Part shown: one piece after another, positions 1-8,324 of the stretch | Numbering within the stretch: position 1 is the first letter of the stretch | How the letters are laid out: every line of letters starts with the position of its first letter | Assembly (NCBI RefSeq): GCF_030398385.1 | Contig: NZ_JAOAOQ010000023.1 | Location: forward strand, 1-64,000 | Length of the DNA stretch: 64,000 nt | DNA from: Aquibium sp. ELW1220 | GTDB lineage: Bacteria > Pseudomonadota > Alphaproteobacteria > Rhizobiales > Rhizobiaceae | Direction of reading: 5' to 3' | The notes under the pieces: generated by a model | The model's database searches: none | Seen by the model: the letters and a program-made list of their open reading frames with translations, nothing else | What the model was told of the DNA's origin: nothing | Position numbers and translations under genes: made by a program

Positions 1-35
1 GACGAAAATCCGAACCTGAGACGGGAGCCCGCCGG

Positions 36-69
36 CGCCAGCGCCCGTCTGGCCAGACGGGCGCTGGCG
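36..69. repeat. 34-bp perfect palindrome
   Basis: The sequence is self-complementary about the 52/53 junction, with 17-base arms and no loop. Neither side carries a T-run, so an intrinsic terminator is not obvious. It lies at the left edge of a gene-free repeat field and could be a cruciform-forming site or the end of a repeat element. The pairing is read directly; a function is not. Confidence 0.8.
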
Positions 70-119
70 AACCAGCTTCCCCGACAGTTAAGCACATCGA
101 CGACAGACAATCCTGAGGT

Positions 120-945
120 GCTCGGCGAAGCCGAGCCTCGAAGGACGCCCGCCCCACCGCAGCGCCCGTCCTCGCCCCATGACCATGGGGGAGAGGTGGC
201 CCGGGCGCAGCCCGGGACGGTGAGGGGGAGCTCGGCGGCAAGCTTCACCCCCGGGCTCCTTCTCCATGGTCCCGCCCGACCGCATCCGCCGAGGAATGGA
301 TCCCGGATACGTCGTCCTTCGCTGCGCTCGGACGTCGTTCCGGGATGACGAAGGGTGCGGGGGCGCCCCGCCGCAGCGCCCGTCCTCGCCCCCATGACCA
401 TGGGGGAGAGGTGGCTCGGGCGAAGCCCGGGACGGAGAGGGGGAGGCCGGTCGAGAGAGCGGGCAGCGGCCTGCGGACCCTCCTGCACCGGATCGCAGGC
501 TTCGACGGCGAGGCATGGATCCCGGGTCTGCGCCTCCGCTTCGCTCCGGCTCCGCCCGCGACGACGACCCGTCGCGGAAGCCCCGCCGCAGCGCCCGTCC
601 TCGCCCCCATGACCATGGGGAGAGGTGGCCCGGGCGCAGCCCGGGACGGAGAGGGGGAGGCCGGTCGAAAGAGCGGGCAGCGGCCTGCGGCCCCTCCTGC
701 ACCGGATCGCAGGCCTCGACGGCGAGGCATGGATCCCGGGTCTGCGCCTCCGCTTCGCTCCGGCTCCGCCCGGGATGACGAAGGTTGGGGGAGCGCCCCG
801 CCGCAGCGCCCGTCCTCGCCCCCATGACCATGGGGGAGAGGTGGCCCGGGCGCAGCCCGGGACGGAGAGGGGGAGGCCGGTCGAGAGAGCGGGCAGCGGC
901 CTGCGGCCGCTCCTGCACCGGATCGCAGGCCGCGGCGGTGGCGAA
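120..945. repeat. Composite intergenic repeat field
   Basis: No gene is supported in 1-1039. A core reading roughly CCATGACCATGGGGGAG, then GAGGTGGCCCGGGCG and a CCCGGGAC palindrome recurs near 150-230, 365-447, 585-660 and 796-870. From about 362 the core alternates with a second block containing GCACCGGATCGCAGG and GGATCCCGGGTCTGCG, giving roughly three copies with a period near 215 bp. A related core recurs at 46841-47620. Open frames here run through repeats and show no protein-like composition. The arrangement resembles REP/BIME-like palindromic families of alphaproteobacteria. Confidence 0.75.
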
Positions 946-1039
946 ATGCGGGACGATGCGGAAGGCGATGCGCCTTCCTGCACCGGATCGCAGGGATCCT
1001 ATCCCCACTCACTACTCCCTACTCCCTACGCACTGTGCC

Positions 1040-1864
1040 CTACATCTGCTCCTTCTGCGCCGCCGAATCCGGACGCGCCTTGCCCAGCGAAGGCACCTGG
1101 CCCAGCGGTTCCGGCTTCTCCTTGACCGAGAATTCCGCGCGCCCGTCGAGCGACGGCCCGGAGCTCCAGCGGCCCTGCGGCGCCGGCTTGTCGAGCGAGG
1201 TGTTCAGGAAGTAGTACGAGTGCTCCAGCGCCTCGTGGCTCTCCGGCGTCGAGTTCGGGATCGGCAGCGAGGCCGCGAGCCCGCCGAGCTCCTCGATGAC
1301 GGCCAGCCACTGCTGCTGGTGCATGGTGTCGCGCGCGATCAGGAAGGACAGCATGTCCTTCATGCCGGCATCGTCGGTCATGGTGTAGAGCCGCGACGCG
1401 AGCACGCGGCCCGAGCCTTCCGCCATGGCGTTCGCCATCATGTCGGCGGCCAGGTTGCCGGTCGCGTAGATGTGGCTCATGTCGAAGGGCACGCCGTTGG
1501 CGTTCACCGGCATGGCCGACAGGCCGGACGACAGGATGTGGCGCGGATTCATCCCGCCCAGAATGGCGTTGACGATCGGATCCTTCGCCGCCTCCTCCTG
1601 CATCGAGACCGGGGCCTTCTCCAGGTTCAGCGCCACGGCATGGCCGAGGAACTCGATGTGCGAGAGCTCTTCGGTTGCCGTCATCATCAGCAGGTCGCGG
1701 TACTTGGCGTCGCCGCGGGCGCCCATGGCCTGGAAGAAATACTGCATGGCGACGCGGATCTCGCCTTCCACGCCGCCGATGGCCTGCTGCAGCATCTTGG
1801 CGAAGAGCGGGTTCGGCGTGTCGCAGCGCACTTCATATTGAAGCTTCGAGGAGTGATGAAACAT
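1040..1864 (-). CDS. Manganese catalase
   Basis: The 274-residue product matches the non-haem dimanganese catalase family (KatN/YdbD type), which disproportionates hydrogen peroxide. The ligands fall at family positions: E35, E66 and H69 in the first half, and E149 and H182 in the second (NAMAEGSGRV and RDTMHQQQW). The N-terminus MFHHSSKLQYEV is typical. A good ribosome-binding site (AAGGGACC) precedes the ATG. About 36 bases upstream lies a GGAAC-N16-AGTT element close to the EcfG general-stress promoter consensus, consistent with stationary-phase or stress expression. The gene is monocistronic beside a stress-signalling cluster. The family assignment is firm; the promoter is inference. Confidence 0.93.
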   Translation of the reverse strand: MFHHSSKLQYEVRCDTPNPLFAKMLQQAIGGVEGEIRVAMQYFFQAMGARGDAKYRDLLMMTATEELSHIEFLGHAVALNLEKAPVSMQEEAAKDPIVNAILGGMNPRHILSSGLSAMPVNANGVPFDMSHIYATGNLAADMMANAMAEGSGRVLASRLYTMTDDAGMKDMLSFLIARDTMHQQQWLAVIEELGGLAASLPIPNSTPESHEALEHSYYFLNTSLDKPAPQGRWSSGPSLDGRAEFSVKEKPEPLGQVPSLGKARPDSAAQKEQM

Positions 1865-1899
1865 TGACTGGTCCCTTCAGGTCAGGTTTGCGACCTGCG

Positions 1900-1924
1900 A
1901 ACTGGCCTTGCCTCGAAATGTTCC
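1900..1924 (-). promoter_or_regulatory. EcfG-like promoter of the Mn-catalase gene
   Basis: On the minus strand GGAAC is followed after 16 bases by AGTT. The EcfG (general stress sigma) consensus is GGAAC-N16/17-CGTT, so one base of the -10 differs. It would give a leader of about 30 bases with a clear ribosome-binding site before the catalase ATG. This is inferred from pattern only. Confidence 0.5.
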
Positions 1925-2024
1925 TGCAGACATGCACGCCTCCGGCCGCGATGCGTCGCGCGCGCGACGCGGGGCCGGCGCACGGGGTGCGCTCTGCCAG
2001 GGGCAGCCGGCCGGGGCGACGATA

Positions 2025-2384
2025 TCAGTCCTTCGCGACGAGCCGCGACAGGACCTCCAGCAGTTCGGCCGGCGCGGCCGGTTTGCCGATCAGCGCCACG
2101 TCCTCGAAGCCGCCCGGCAGGCTGATCTCCGCGTAGGCCGTCAGGAACGCGAAGGGCACGCCGTCGGCGCGCAGCCGCTCGGCGACCGGAAGGCTCGTGT
2201 CGTCCCGCAGCGAGACGTCGAGCAGCCCGGCGTCGACGTCGCCCGCGTCGATGAGCGCGATCGCCACGTCGACCCTCGGTGCGGGACCGAGAACCTCGTA
2301 GCCGGCGTCGGCGAGCAGCCGCGCCAGGTCGTCGGCGATGAACCACTCGTCTTCCACGATGAGGACGCGCTTCTTAACCACCAT
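2025..2384 (-). CDS. Single-domain response regulator
   Basis: The product is a stand-alone CheY-like receiver domain of about 119 residues. It starts RVLIVEDEW (acidic pocket), has the likely phospho-acceptor Asp in GLLDVSL, and ends with the conserved Lys in ALIGKPAAP; no output domain follows. ATG 2384 is chosen because AAGGGGA lies eight bases upstream; ATG 2390 would be too close to it. The gene overlaps the 3' end of the upstream kinase by 11 bases, implying translational coupling and partnership. HWE kinases commonly phosphorylate single-domain regulators of this type, so this is probably the cognate receiver. The alternative, a receiver for another kinase, cannot be excluded. Confidence 0.9.
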   Translation of the reverse strand: MVVKKRVLIVEDEWFIADDLARLLADAGYEVLGPAPRVDVAIALIDAGDVDAGLLDVSLRDDTSLPVAERLRADGVPFAFLTAYAEISLPGGFEDVALIGKPAAPAELLEVLSRLVAKD

Positions 2385-5300
2385 CGGCATCGTCCCCTTC
2401 GGCAACGGCCGCCATCTTCAGCGGAAACGAAAAGCGCACCTCCAGCCCCGTCTGGTGGAACAGCGTTTCGACCTCGCCGCCCAGCCGGTAGCCGATCTCG
2501 CCCTTCAGCAGCGACAGTCCGAAACCGCTTCCTTCCGGCGGCGTCACCGGCGGACCGTCGTGCTCCCTCCAAGTGGCGCAGACCCGGTCGTCGCTGCAGC
2601 ACCACGCGAAGGTGACGCGCCCGCCCGGTTTCGAGAGCGCGCCGTATTTCACGGCGTTGGTGGCCAGTTCGTGCACCACCATGCCCACCGAGAGGCCCTG
2701 GTGCGGCGCCAGCCGGATGTCCGGGCCGGAAAGTTTGATGCGCTCGGCACCGAAAGGCGCTGTCTCCTCGCGCGTCAGTTCCAGGATCGAGACCTCCGTC
2801 CAGTTCTCGCGCGACAGCAGGCTGTAGGCGCGGCCCATGGCCTGCAGCCGCCCGATATAGGCGCTGCGGAAGCTCTCCAGCGTCGGCGCACGCGTCAGCG
2901 TCTGGTTGGCGATGCTCATCACCACCGTCAGCATGTTCTTGACCCGGTGGTTCAGCTCCGAGATCAGCGTGCGCTGGTGTTCCTCGGCTTCCGCCAGGCT
3001 GGTGACGTCGACGAAGGTCACCACCACGCCCTCGATGCCCTGGTCGCCGTTGCGATAGGGAATGAGCCGCACGAGATAGTGCCTGCCGTCGGCGTCCCGG
3101 GCGATCTGGTGCTCGAGCCGCTCCCCCGACTTGAAGACGCCCACGATGTGGGCCTTCAGCGCGGGGTAGTCGAGCCGCGTCGCCAGGTCGGTGAGGGGGC
3201 GCCCGACGTCGATCGCCCTCAGGTTGAAGAACGTCGATGCTGCCGGCGTGAAGTTGCGGATCACCAGGTGTCGATCCAGGAACACGGTCGCGATCTCGGT
3301 GCTCTCGAACAGGTTCTTCAGGTCGTTGTTGGCGCGGTCCAGCTCCTCGATCTTGCCGCTCAGTTCGGCATTGATCGTGCTCAGCTCCTCGTTGAGCGAT
3401 TGCAGCTCTTCCTTGGAAGCCTCCAGCTCCTCGTTGGTGGATTGCGATTCCTCATTGACCGAGACGAGTTCCTCGTTCGACGCCTTCAGCTCCTCGAGGG
3501 CCGTCTCGTATTCCTCCACCGTCGACTGCAGGCGCTCGCGCGTGTCGCGCAGTTCGCGTTCGAGGTCCGTGGTCGCCGCGATCGCGCTTTCCCGGCTCCG
3601 CTCCGCGCGCGTCTGCGCCGAACCCTGGGGCTCGAACAGGACGATGTAGAGCGGCTCGGGCTGGTCCCGGTCCGCAAGCGGTTCCACCGTCAGCCTCAGC
3701 TCCTGCAGCCGGTCGCCCTCGTCCTCCACGAAGATGTCGCCGCGCGTCACAGACAGCTGCGTTTCCATCGCCTCGCGCAGCGCCGATCGCAGGTCCAGCC
3801 GAAGCCCGCGGCGGGCCATCGTCAGCAGATGCCGGGTCGGCGCGCCTTGCGCCGCCTCCAGATATCGCCCTGTGCGGGCCGAGTAGTACTCCACCTCCCC
3901 GTAGCCATTGACCACGACATGCGCCGGCGCGAAATGCTCCAGCACCTGCGCCTCCACGGCGTGGCGCAGCGGGTAGCCGGGGGGGCGGCGGACACCGGCC
4001 TGCTGCAGCGCCTCGTTGCCGCCCTGAAGCCCGCTCGCGATCAGGGGGGGCAGGCGCGGGGCGCGCCCGGCCGAATGATGCCGCGCCTGAAAGATCCGGT
4101 GCTTCTTCTCGACCGTGGCGAACAGGTCGCCATGCTGGCTGATGCTTTCCGACGTCCCGAGAAAGAGAAAGCCGCCGGGCTTCATCGCGTAATGGAAGGT
4201 GGGGATGATCCGGCTCTGGATCTCCTGGCCGAGATAGATCAGGAGGTTCCGGCACGAGATGAGGTCCATGTGCGAGAAGGGCGGGTCGCGGATGACGCTG
4301 TGCGGCGAGAAGATGCACAGTTCGCGCACCTCCTTCGAAACCACGTAGCTCGCGCCGTCGCTCGTGAAGAAGCGGTCCTTGCGCGCCTGCGATACGCTTT
4401 CCAGGAGCGGCCCGGGGTAGCGTGCGGTTCGCGCGACGGCCAGCGCCGCGTCGTCGATGTCGGTTGCGAAGATCTGGACGCGCGGCGCGACCGTCATCCG
4501 GCTCATGCGCTCGCGGATCAGGATGGCGATGGAAAAGACCTCCTCCCCGGTCGCGCATCCCGGCACCCACACGCGCACCGAATCCGAGGCGCCGCGGCCC
4601 TCCAGGATCGAGGGAATCACCGTCTCCTCCAGCGACCGGAACGCCTCCGCGTCGCGAAAGAAGTTGGTGACGTTGATCAGCAGGTCGCGAAACAGCGCCA
4701 TCGTCTCGTCGGGGTCGGCGCGCAGCCGCTCGACATAGGTTCCGATCGTGTCGATCTGCAGAAGCTGCATCCGGCGGCGGACCCGCCGGTGGAAGGTCTT
4801 GGTCTTGTAGCCCGAGAAATCATGTCCCGTCTGGCTGCGCAGCAGGCGATAGATCTCCGCCTGCGCCGCGCGGGCCTCTGCGGCATCCTTGTCCAGGCGC
4901 TCCTCCAGCGATCCGAGCTTTTCGAAGCCGCGAGCGAACTCGATCAGCTTGGGGCCCATCTCCTCGGCCGGCAGGGCAAGATCGATCAGGCCGCTGGCGA
5001 TCGCGCTCTTCGGCATGTCCGGGTTGCGCGGTCCCGCGCCATCCTGGACCTGGGCCAGCGTCAGCCCGCCATGCTCCTTGATCGCCTTGACGCCGAGCGT
5101 CCCGTCGCTGTCGCCGCCCGACAGCACGACGCCCGCCGCATACTCGCCCTGATCCTTGGCGAGAGAAGCAAAGAAGATGTCGATCGGTTTGCGCTCGCGC
5201 GCCGCCGCGTCCGGCCGCCGCAGCGTCAGCCGCCCGTGCTCGATGCCGAGAATGGCGTTGTGAGGCATCACGTAGACGGTGCCCGGCTCCACCGCCATTT

Positions 5301-5508
5301 CGTCCGCGGCAATCACCACCTTCAGGTCGGTGAAGCGGGCAACCACCTCGTGCAGCAGGCTCTCGCGCTCGGGGCTGAGATGCGTGACCACCACGAACGC
5401 CAGTCCGCAGCCGCCCGGCACGCCCTTGAAGAAGGCTTCCATCGCCGGAATGTCGCCGGCCGATGCGCCGATCCCGACGATCGGAAATTTCTGGATTTTG
5501 CTGGCCAC
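2374..5508 (-). CDS. CheB/CheR/PAS/HWE-family hybrid sensor kinase
   Basis: This 1044-residue cytoplasmic protein fuses four modules. An N-terminal CheB-type methylesterase domain has VGIGASAG with Ser16, a THLSPE His and SGGDSDG Asp. A CheR-type methyltransferase follows (VPGCATGEE, SCRNLLIYL). Next come a long coiled coil rich in EELKASNEEL/EELQSLNEEL repeats and a PAS domain. The C-terminus is an HWE-family kinase with H854 in ELNHRVKNM, HELATNAVKYGALS, and the diagnostic W-x-E at 980-982. Such fusions occur in rhizobia and are associated with general stress signalling. No membrane segment is seen, so sensing is probably cytosolic through PAS. The downstream receiver gene overlaps it. Confidence 0.94.
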   Translation of the reverse strand: MASKIQKFPIVGIGASAGDIPAMEAFFKGVPGGCGLAFVVVTHLSPERESLLHEVVARFTDLKVVIAADEMAVEPGTVYVMPHNAILGIEHGRLTLRRPDAAARERKPIDIFFASLAKDQGEYAAGVVLSGGDSDGTLGVKAIKEHGGLTLAQVQDGAGPRNPDMPKSAIASGLIDLALPAEEMGPKLIEFARGFEKLGSLEERLDKDAAEARAAQAEIYRLLRSQTGHDFSGYKTKTFHRRVRRRMQLLQIDTIGTYVERLRADPDETMALFRDLLINVTNFFRDAEAFRSLEETVIPSILEGRGASDSVRVWVPGCATGEEVFSIAILIRERMSRMTVAPRVQIFATDIDDAALAVARTARYPGPLLESVSQARKDRFFTSDGASYVVSKEVRELCIFSPHSVIRDPPFSHMDLISCRNLLIYLGQEIQSRIIPTFHYAMKPGGFLFLGTSESISQHGDLFATVEKKHRIFQARHHSAGRAPRLPPLIASGLQGGNEALQQAGVRRPPGYPLRHAVEAQVLEHFAPAHVVVNGYGEVEYYSARTGRYLEAAQGAPTRHLLTMARRGLRLDLRSALREAMETQLSVTRGDIFVEDEGDRLQELRLTVEPLADRDQPEPLYIVLFEPQGSAQTRAERSRESAIAATTDLERELRDTRERLQSTVEEYETALEELKASNEELVSVNEESQSTNEELEASKEELQSLNEELSTINAELSGKIEELDRANNDLKNLFESTEIATVFLDRHLVIRNFTPAASTFFNLRAIDVGRPLTDLATRLDYPALKAHIVGVFKSGERLEHQIARDADGRHYLVRLIPYRNGDQGIEGVVVTFVDVTSLAEAEEHQRTLISELNHRVKNMLTVVMSIANQTLTRAPTLESFRSAYIGRLQAMGRAYSLLSRENWTEVSILELTREETAPFGAERIKLSGPDIRLAPHQGLSVGMVVHELATNAVKYGALSKPGGRVTFAWCCSDDRVCATWREHDGPPVTPPEGSGFGLSLLKGEIGYRLGGEVETLFHQTGLEVRFSFPLKMAAVAEGDDADGG

Positions 5509-5609
5509 GTGTCCTCGCTCGCTTGCACCACAACCCGCGAGTGCGTCTTACGATCCGGCCCGAATTCGAAAATCGGAATCGCAAGACCAGAACATCCAGC
5601 CGGGAGAGG

Positions 5610-5634
5610 GGAACGATTTCGCAACCGGAGCGTT
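5610..5634 (+). promoter_or_regulatory. EcfG-type general-stress promoter
   Basis: GGAAC is followed by exactly 16 bases and CGTT, a full match to the alphaproteobacterial EcfG consensus. It points toward the small gene and response regulator at 5642-6432. The predicted transcription start falls at about 5641, next to the ATG at 5642, so the first gene may be leaderless. Confidence 0.75.
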
Positions 5635-5641
5635 TGACCCG

Positions 5642-5851
5642 ATGCGCAAGCCAACCAGGTTCCACACACGTCCCGGGATATTCGATCTCGACGACCCGTC
5701 GGTGTCGGCCCTCCGTGCGTCGCTCGCGACGGGTGAGGCCACCCCCGACAGGCTCGTGGCGGCCGCCCGCCGGCTGCAGGCGGCCCTCGATGCCCGTGCC
5801 CTGCGGTCCGTCGTCCTCGATGGTCTCGGCGGGACCGGGAGGAAGCGGTGA
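5642..5851 (+). CDS. Small hypothetical protein coupled to response regulator
   Basis: This encodes a 69-residue soluble protein with no recognised domain. A short basic N-terminus is followed by a helical segment (residues ~20-60) rich in Ala, Leu and Arg. It is not a recognisable NepR anti-sigma factor. Its stop overlaps the GTG start of the response regulator by four bases, so the two are probably translated together. ATG 5642 lies only eight bases after the -10 of the EcfG-type promoter, suggesting a leaderless transcript. It may be an adaptor for the regulator; that is inference from position. The reading frame could also be only a leader ORF. Confidence 0.6.
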   Translation: MRKPTRFHTRPGIFDLDDPSVSALRASLATGEATPDRLVAAARRLQAALDARALRSVVLDGLGGTGRKR

Positions 5852-6432
5852 CGGGTGTCCGCGGGCGCCGCGTGCTCATCGTCGAGGATGAATATCTCAT
5901 CGCGCAGGACCTGAGCCGCTACTTTGCGAAGATGGGCGCGCATGTGCTCGGCCCCGTCTCGAACGTCGAGGCTGCGGGCCGCCAGGTCGATTTCGCGGAG
6001 GCCGCCGTGCTCGACATCGATCTCAACGGCCAGAAGGTCTTTCCGGTCGCCGATGAACTGGCGCGGCGGAAGATTCCCTTCGTCTTCTTCAGCGGCCGGG
6101 GCGACATCGCCATCCCCGAACGTTTCCGGCACGCCGGGCGTCTCTCCAAGCCGGTCGACGTCGACGCGGTGTTCGACGCCCTCTTTCCTGCCGACGACGG
6201 CGCGCGCGGAGATGATTCGCCCACGAATGTCCTCGCGGTCCTCCCCCGGCTGCGCCTCACTGCCCTTCTGCTCATGGAAACGCCCGGCCCGGCCGACCGC
6301 CTGGTCGAACTCACGCTGGAAAACGCCCTCGGTTCCCTCGACGGGAGGCCGCCCGGCGACGATCTGGAGTGCTGGCTGACCGGCCTGCTCGAAGACACCC
6401 ACCGCCGCTGCGGCCGCAAGCTTCTCCTCTAG
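5848..6432 (+). CDS. Response regulator receiver protein with C-terminal extension
   Basis: The 194-residue protein begins with a receiver domain (RRVLIVEDEYLIAQDL; phospho-acceptor Asp in AAVLDIDLNG; Lys in GRLSKPVDV). About 70 C-terminal residues form no recognisable DNA-binding domain. The GTG start overlaps the preceding small ORF (GTGA). Both genes lie downstream of an EcfG-type promoter and are divergent from the HWE kinase, so this is probably a second target or modulator of the same stress-signalling system. The extension might be an interaction domain; nothing in it identifies a function. Confidence 0.85.
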   Translation: MTGVRGRRVLIVEDEYLIAQDLSRYFAKMGAHVLGPVSNVEAAGRQVDFAEAAVLDIDLNGQKVFPVADELARRKIPFVFFSGRGDIAIPERFRHAGRLSKPVDVDAVFDALFPADDGARGDDSPTNVLAVLPRLRLTALLLMETPGPADRLVELTLENALGSLDGRPPGDDLECWLTGLLEDTHRRCGRKLLL

Positions 6433-6697
6433 CGAAACCGCCGCCGTTTCCGGATTCCCGCGCCGTGCAGCGCGCCTGGCGGCGGCACCGGCTGCAACCG
6501 CGTCGCTTGCCGGGGCGCCGCTAGCGGCAGCGCACCGCTATGTCGCAGCGTCGTTCGTCCAAAGTCCGGACCGTCAGCGAGGCCAGGGCACTCCGGCCGC
6601 CGCACTGGCGGTGTGCAGGCTGTTCGCCTGCTCGAACGCTGCGCCCATGTCGTTGCTCGTTCTCCGCCCAAGGCCACTCTCGTTGACATGGATCAAG

Positions 6698-6727
6698 CCG
6701 CATATGCTCCGAGGCGCATAGATATGT
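6698..6727 (+). promoter_or_regulatory. Possible ArsR-family operator/promoter region
   Basis: An imperfect AT-containing dyad (CATATG at 6701-6706, then GCGCATAGATATG at 6714-6726) sits immediately upstream of the ArsR start. A TTGACA lies at 6683-6688, but no well-spaced -10 is clear. ArsR/SmtB proteins usually repress by binding such dyads over their own promoter. The rest of 6433-6731 holds nothing I can identify. Confidence 0.35.
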
Positions 6728-6731
6728 CTCC

Positions 6732-7019
6732 ATGCAAGCGGTCCTGGACGCCCTCTCCGATCCGACGCGCCGTTCCGCGCTGGCCCTTCTGTGGGACGGA
6801 GGCGAGCATTGCGTGTGCGAACTGATGGCTCGTCTCGGCGCGAGCCAGAGCCGGATGTCTCGGCACATGAAGGTGCTGCGCGAGGCTGGTATCGTGCTCG
6901 ACCGGCGCGATGCGCAATGGGTGCGATACCGTCGGGATCCGAACCTCGCGCCTGAACTCGCTGCCGTGGTCGCCGCGGTCCTCGCCGCCGAACGAGGGCA
7001 GGAAAGGATAGCCGCATGA
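6732..7019 (+). CDS. ArsR/SmtB-family metalloregulator
   Basis: A 95-residue winged-helix repressor. LSDPTRRSALALL, then CVCELMARLGASQSRMSRHMKVLREAGIV, is the classic ArsR helix-turn-helix, and the CVCEL segment in the recognition-helix region supplies the metal/metalloid thiol ligands of the ArsR/CadC type. Its stop overlaps the ATG of the permease by four bases (ATGA), so it heads the operon 6732-9636. It probably autorepresses the operon and releases DNA on binding As(III), Cd or another thiophilic ion. Which ion cannot be told from sequence. Confidence 0.93.
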   Translation: MQAVLDALSDPTRRSALALLWDGGEHCVCELMARLGASQSRMSRHMKVLREAGIVLDRRDAQWVRYRRDPNLAPELAAVVAAVLAAERGQERIAA

Positions 7020-8074
7020 CCATCGGGATTGATGTCGCGCCTCATGGGCGCGGGACGCTGGACTGGGTCTGGCTGGCGGGCGTTCCCGTGGCGGCGGTGG
7101 TCTGGTGGATCGTTTACGGCCAGCTGATCCCGTTATCCGAGTGGGTGACGTCGCTCGTGCCGGTGGCGCGGGACAGCCACACGGGGGAGGCCATCGCCTT
7201 CTTTGTCTACGACGTGCCGAAGGTGCTGTTGCTGCTGACCGGGATCGTGTTCGTCACCGGCGTGCTGCGCAGCTGGTTCAGCCCCGAAAAGACGCGCGCC
7301 ATCCTGGCGGGCAGGCGAGAGATCTGGGGCTATCCCCTGGCGGCGCTGCTTGGCGTGCTCACGCCATTCTGCTCCTGCTCGTCGGTGCCCCTGTTCATCG
7401 GTTTCGTGTCGGCCGGCATCCCGCTCGGCGTCACCTTCTCCTTCCTGATCGCGGGACCCATGGTCGGGCCGGTCGGCCTCGGGCTGCTCTATGGCCTCGT
7501 GGGCTGGGAGGTCGCGACCCTCTATCTGGTCTTCGGCTTCACGATCGCCACCATCGCCGGCTGGATTCTCGGACGTATGAATCTCGAGCGTTTCCTGCAG
7601 GACTGGGTGCGCGAGCTGAACGCCGGCCCGACGGCCGAGCTTCCGGAAGAGCGCCTCACCCTCGCGGACCGGGTGAGGGTCGGGCTGGAGCAGGTGCGCG
7701 AGATCGTCGGCAAGGTCTGGATCTGGGTTCTCGTCGGCATCGGCATCGGCGCCGCGATCCACGGCTACGTGCCCGAGACGGTCATGCTTCGGATCATGGG
7801 CGGCGACGCCTGGTGGTCGGTTCCGGCCGCGGTGGTCGTCGGGATTCCGATGTACACCAACGCTGCCGGCGTGATCCCGATCGTCGAGGCGCTGCTTGGC
7901 AAGGGGGCCGCGCTCGGAACGACGCTCGCCTTCATGATGTCGGTGATCGCGCTCAGCCTGCCGGAAATGATCATCCTCAAGCAGGTGCTGAAGCTTCGCC
8001 TGATCGCGATCTTCGTCGCGGTCGTCTCGGCCGGGATCCTCGCCACCGGCTTCCTGTTCAACGCGATTCTCTGA
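7016..8074 (+). CDS. UPF0718/DUF318 (ArsP-like) permease
   Basis: The 352-residue integral membrane protein has about eight hydrophobic segments and the family hallmark TPFCSCSSVPLF near residues 117-128. It is related to the organoarsenical efflux permease ArsP and to SO_0444-type metal permeases. A second conserved stretch, VVGIPMYTNAAGVIPIVEALL, lies in the C-terminal half. The central cytoplasmic loop (residues ~200-235) is charged. The gene is coupled to arsR and followed after 13 bases by a small CxxC thioredoxin-like gene, a common trio. It probably exports a thiol-reactive metal or metalloid species across the inner membrane; the substrate is not determinable here. Confidence 0.88.
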   Translation: MTIGIDVAPHGRGTLDWVWLAGVPVAAVVWWIVYGQLIPLSEWVTSLVPVARDSHTGEAIAFFVYDVPKVLLLLTGIVFVTGVLRSWFSPEKTRAILAGRREIWGYPLAALLGVLTPFCSCSSVPLFIGFVSAGIPLGVTFSFLIAGPMVGPVGLGLLYGLVGWEVATLYLVFGFTIATIAGWILGRMNLERFLQDWVRELNAGPTAELPEERLTLADRVRVGLEQVREIVGKVWIWVLVGIGIGAAIHGYVPETVMLRIMGGDAWWSVPAAVVVGIPMYTNAAGVIPIVEALLGKGAALGTTLAFMMSVIALSLPEMIILKQVLKLRLIAIFVAVVSAGILATGFLFNAIL

Positions 8075-8087
8075 AGGAGATACCGAG

Positions 8088-8324
8088 ATGAAGATCGTCA
8101 AGGTCTACGGCCCCGGCTGCAAGCGCTGCGAGACCACCGAAGCCATGGTGAAGAATGCTGCGGCGAAGCTTGGTATCGAGGTCGGCGTCGAGAAGATCAC
8201 CGACGCGAGGTCCATCGCGATGGCGGGTGTCATGTCGACGCCCGGCATCTCGGTCGACGGCAGGCTCGTGCATGCTGGGGGCCTTCCAGACGCCACCAGG
8301 CTGGAAGGCTGGCTATCGGCATGA
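8088..8324 (+). CDS. Small thioredoxin-like redox protein
   Basis: A 78-residue thioredoxin-fold protein of the TM0996/redox-active disulfide protein 2 type, with a C11-x-x-C14 active site (GPGCKRCE) and the cis-Pro region in MSTPGISVDG. It lacks a signal peptide and is presumably cytosolic. A ribosome-binding site (AAGGAG) precedes the ATG. The genes before and after it (permease and MBL protein) are in the same operon; its stop overlaps the next start by four bases. It may reduce or hand over the permease substrate. That role is inferred from its conserved linkage with permeases of this family. Confidence 0.88.
   Translation: MKIVKVYGPGCKRCETTEAMVKNAAAKLGIEVGVEKITDARSIAMAGVMSTPGISVDGRLVHAGGLPDATRLEGWLSA

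Noticed and set aside
88-1012. Several long open frames on both strands across the left repeat field
   Set aside because: They follow the repeat units, are Arg/Pro/Gly-rich, repeat the same peptide blocks and have no family signature; they reflect GC-rich repeats lacking stops.
2338-5637. 1099-codon plus-strand frame opposite the HWE kinase
   Set aside because: It is the antisense of a clear CheB/CheR/HWE gene, with Arg/His/Asp-rich shadow composition.
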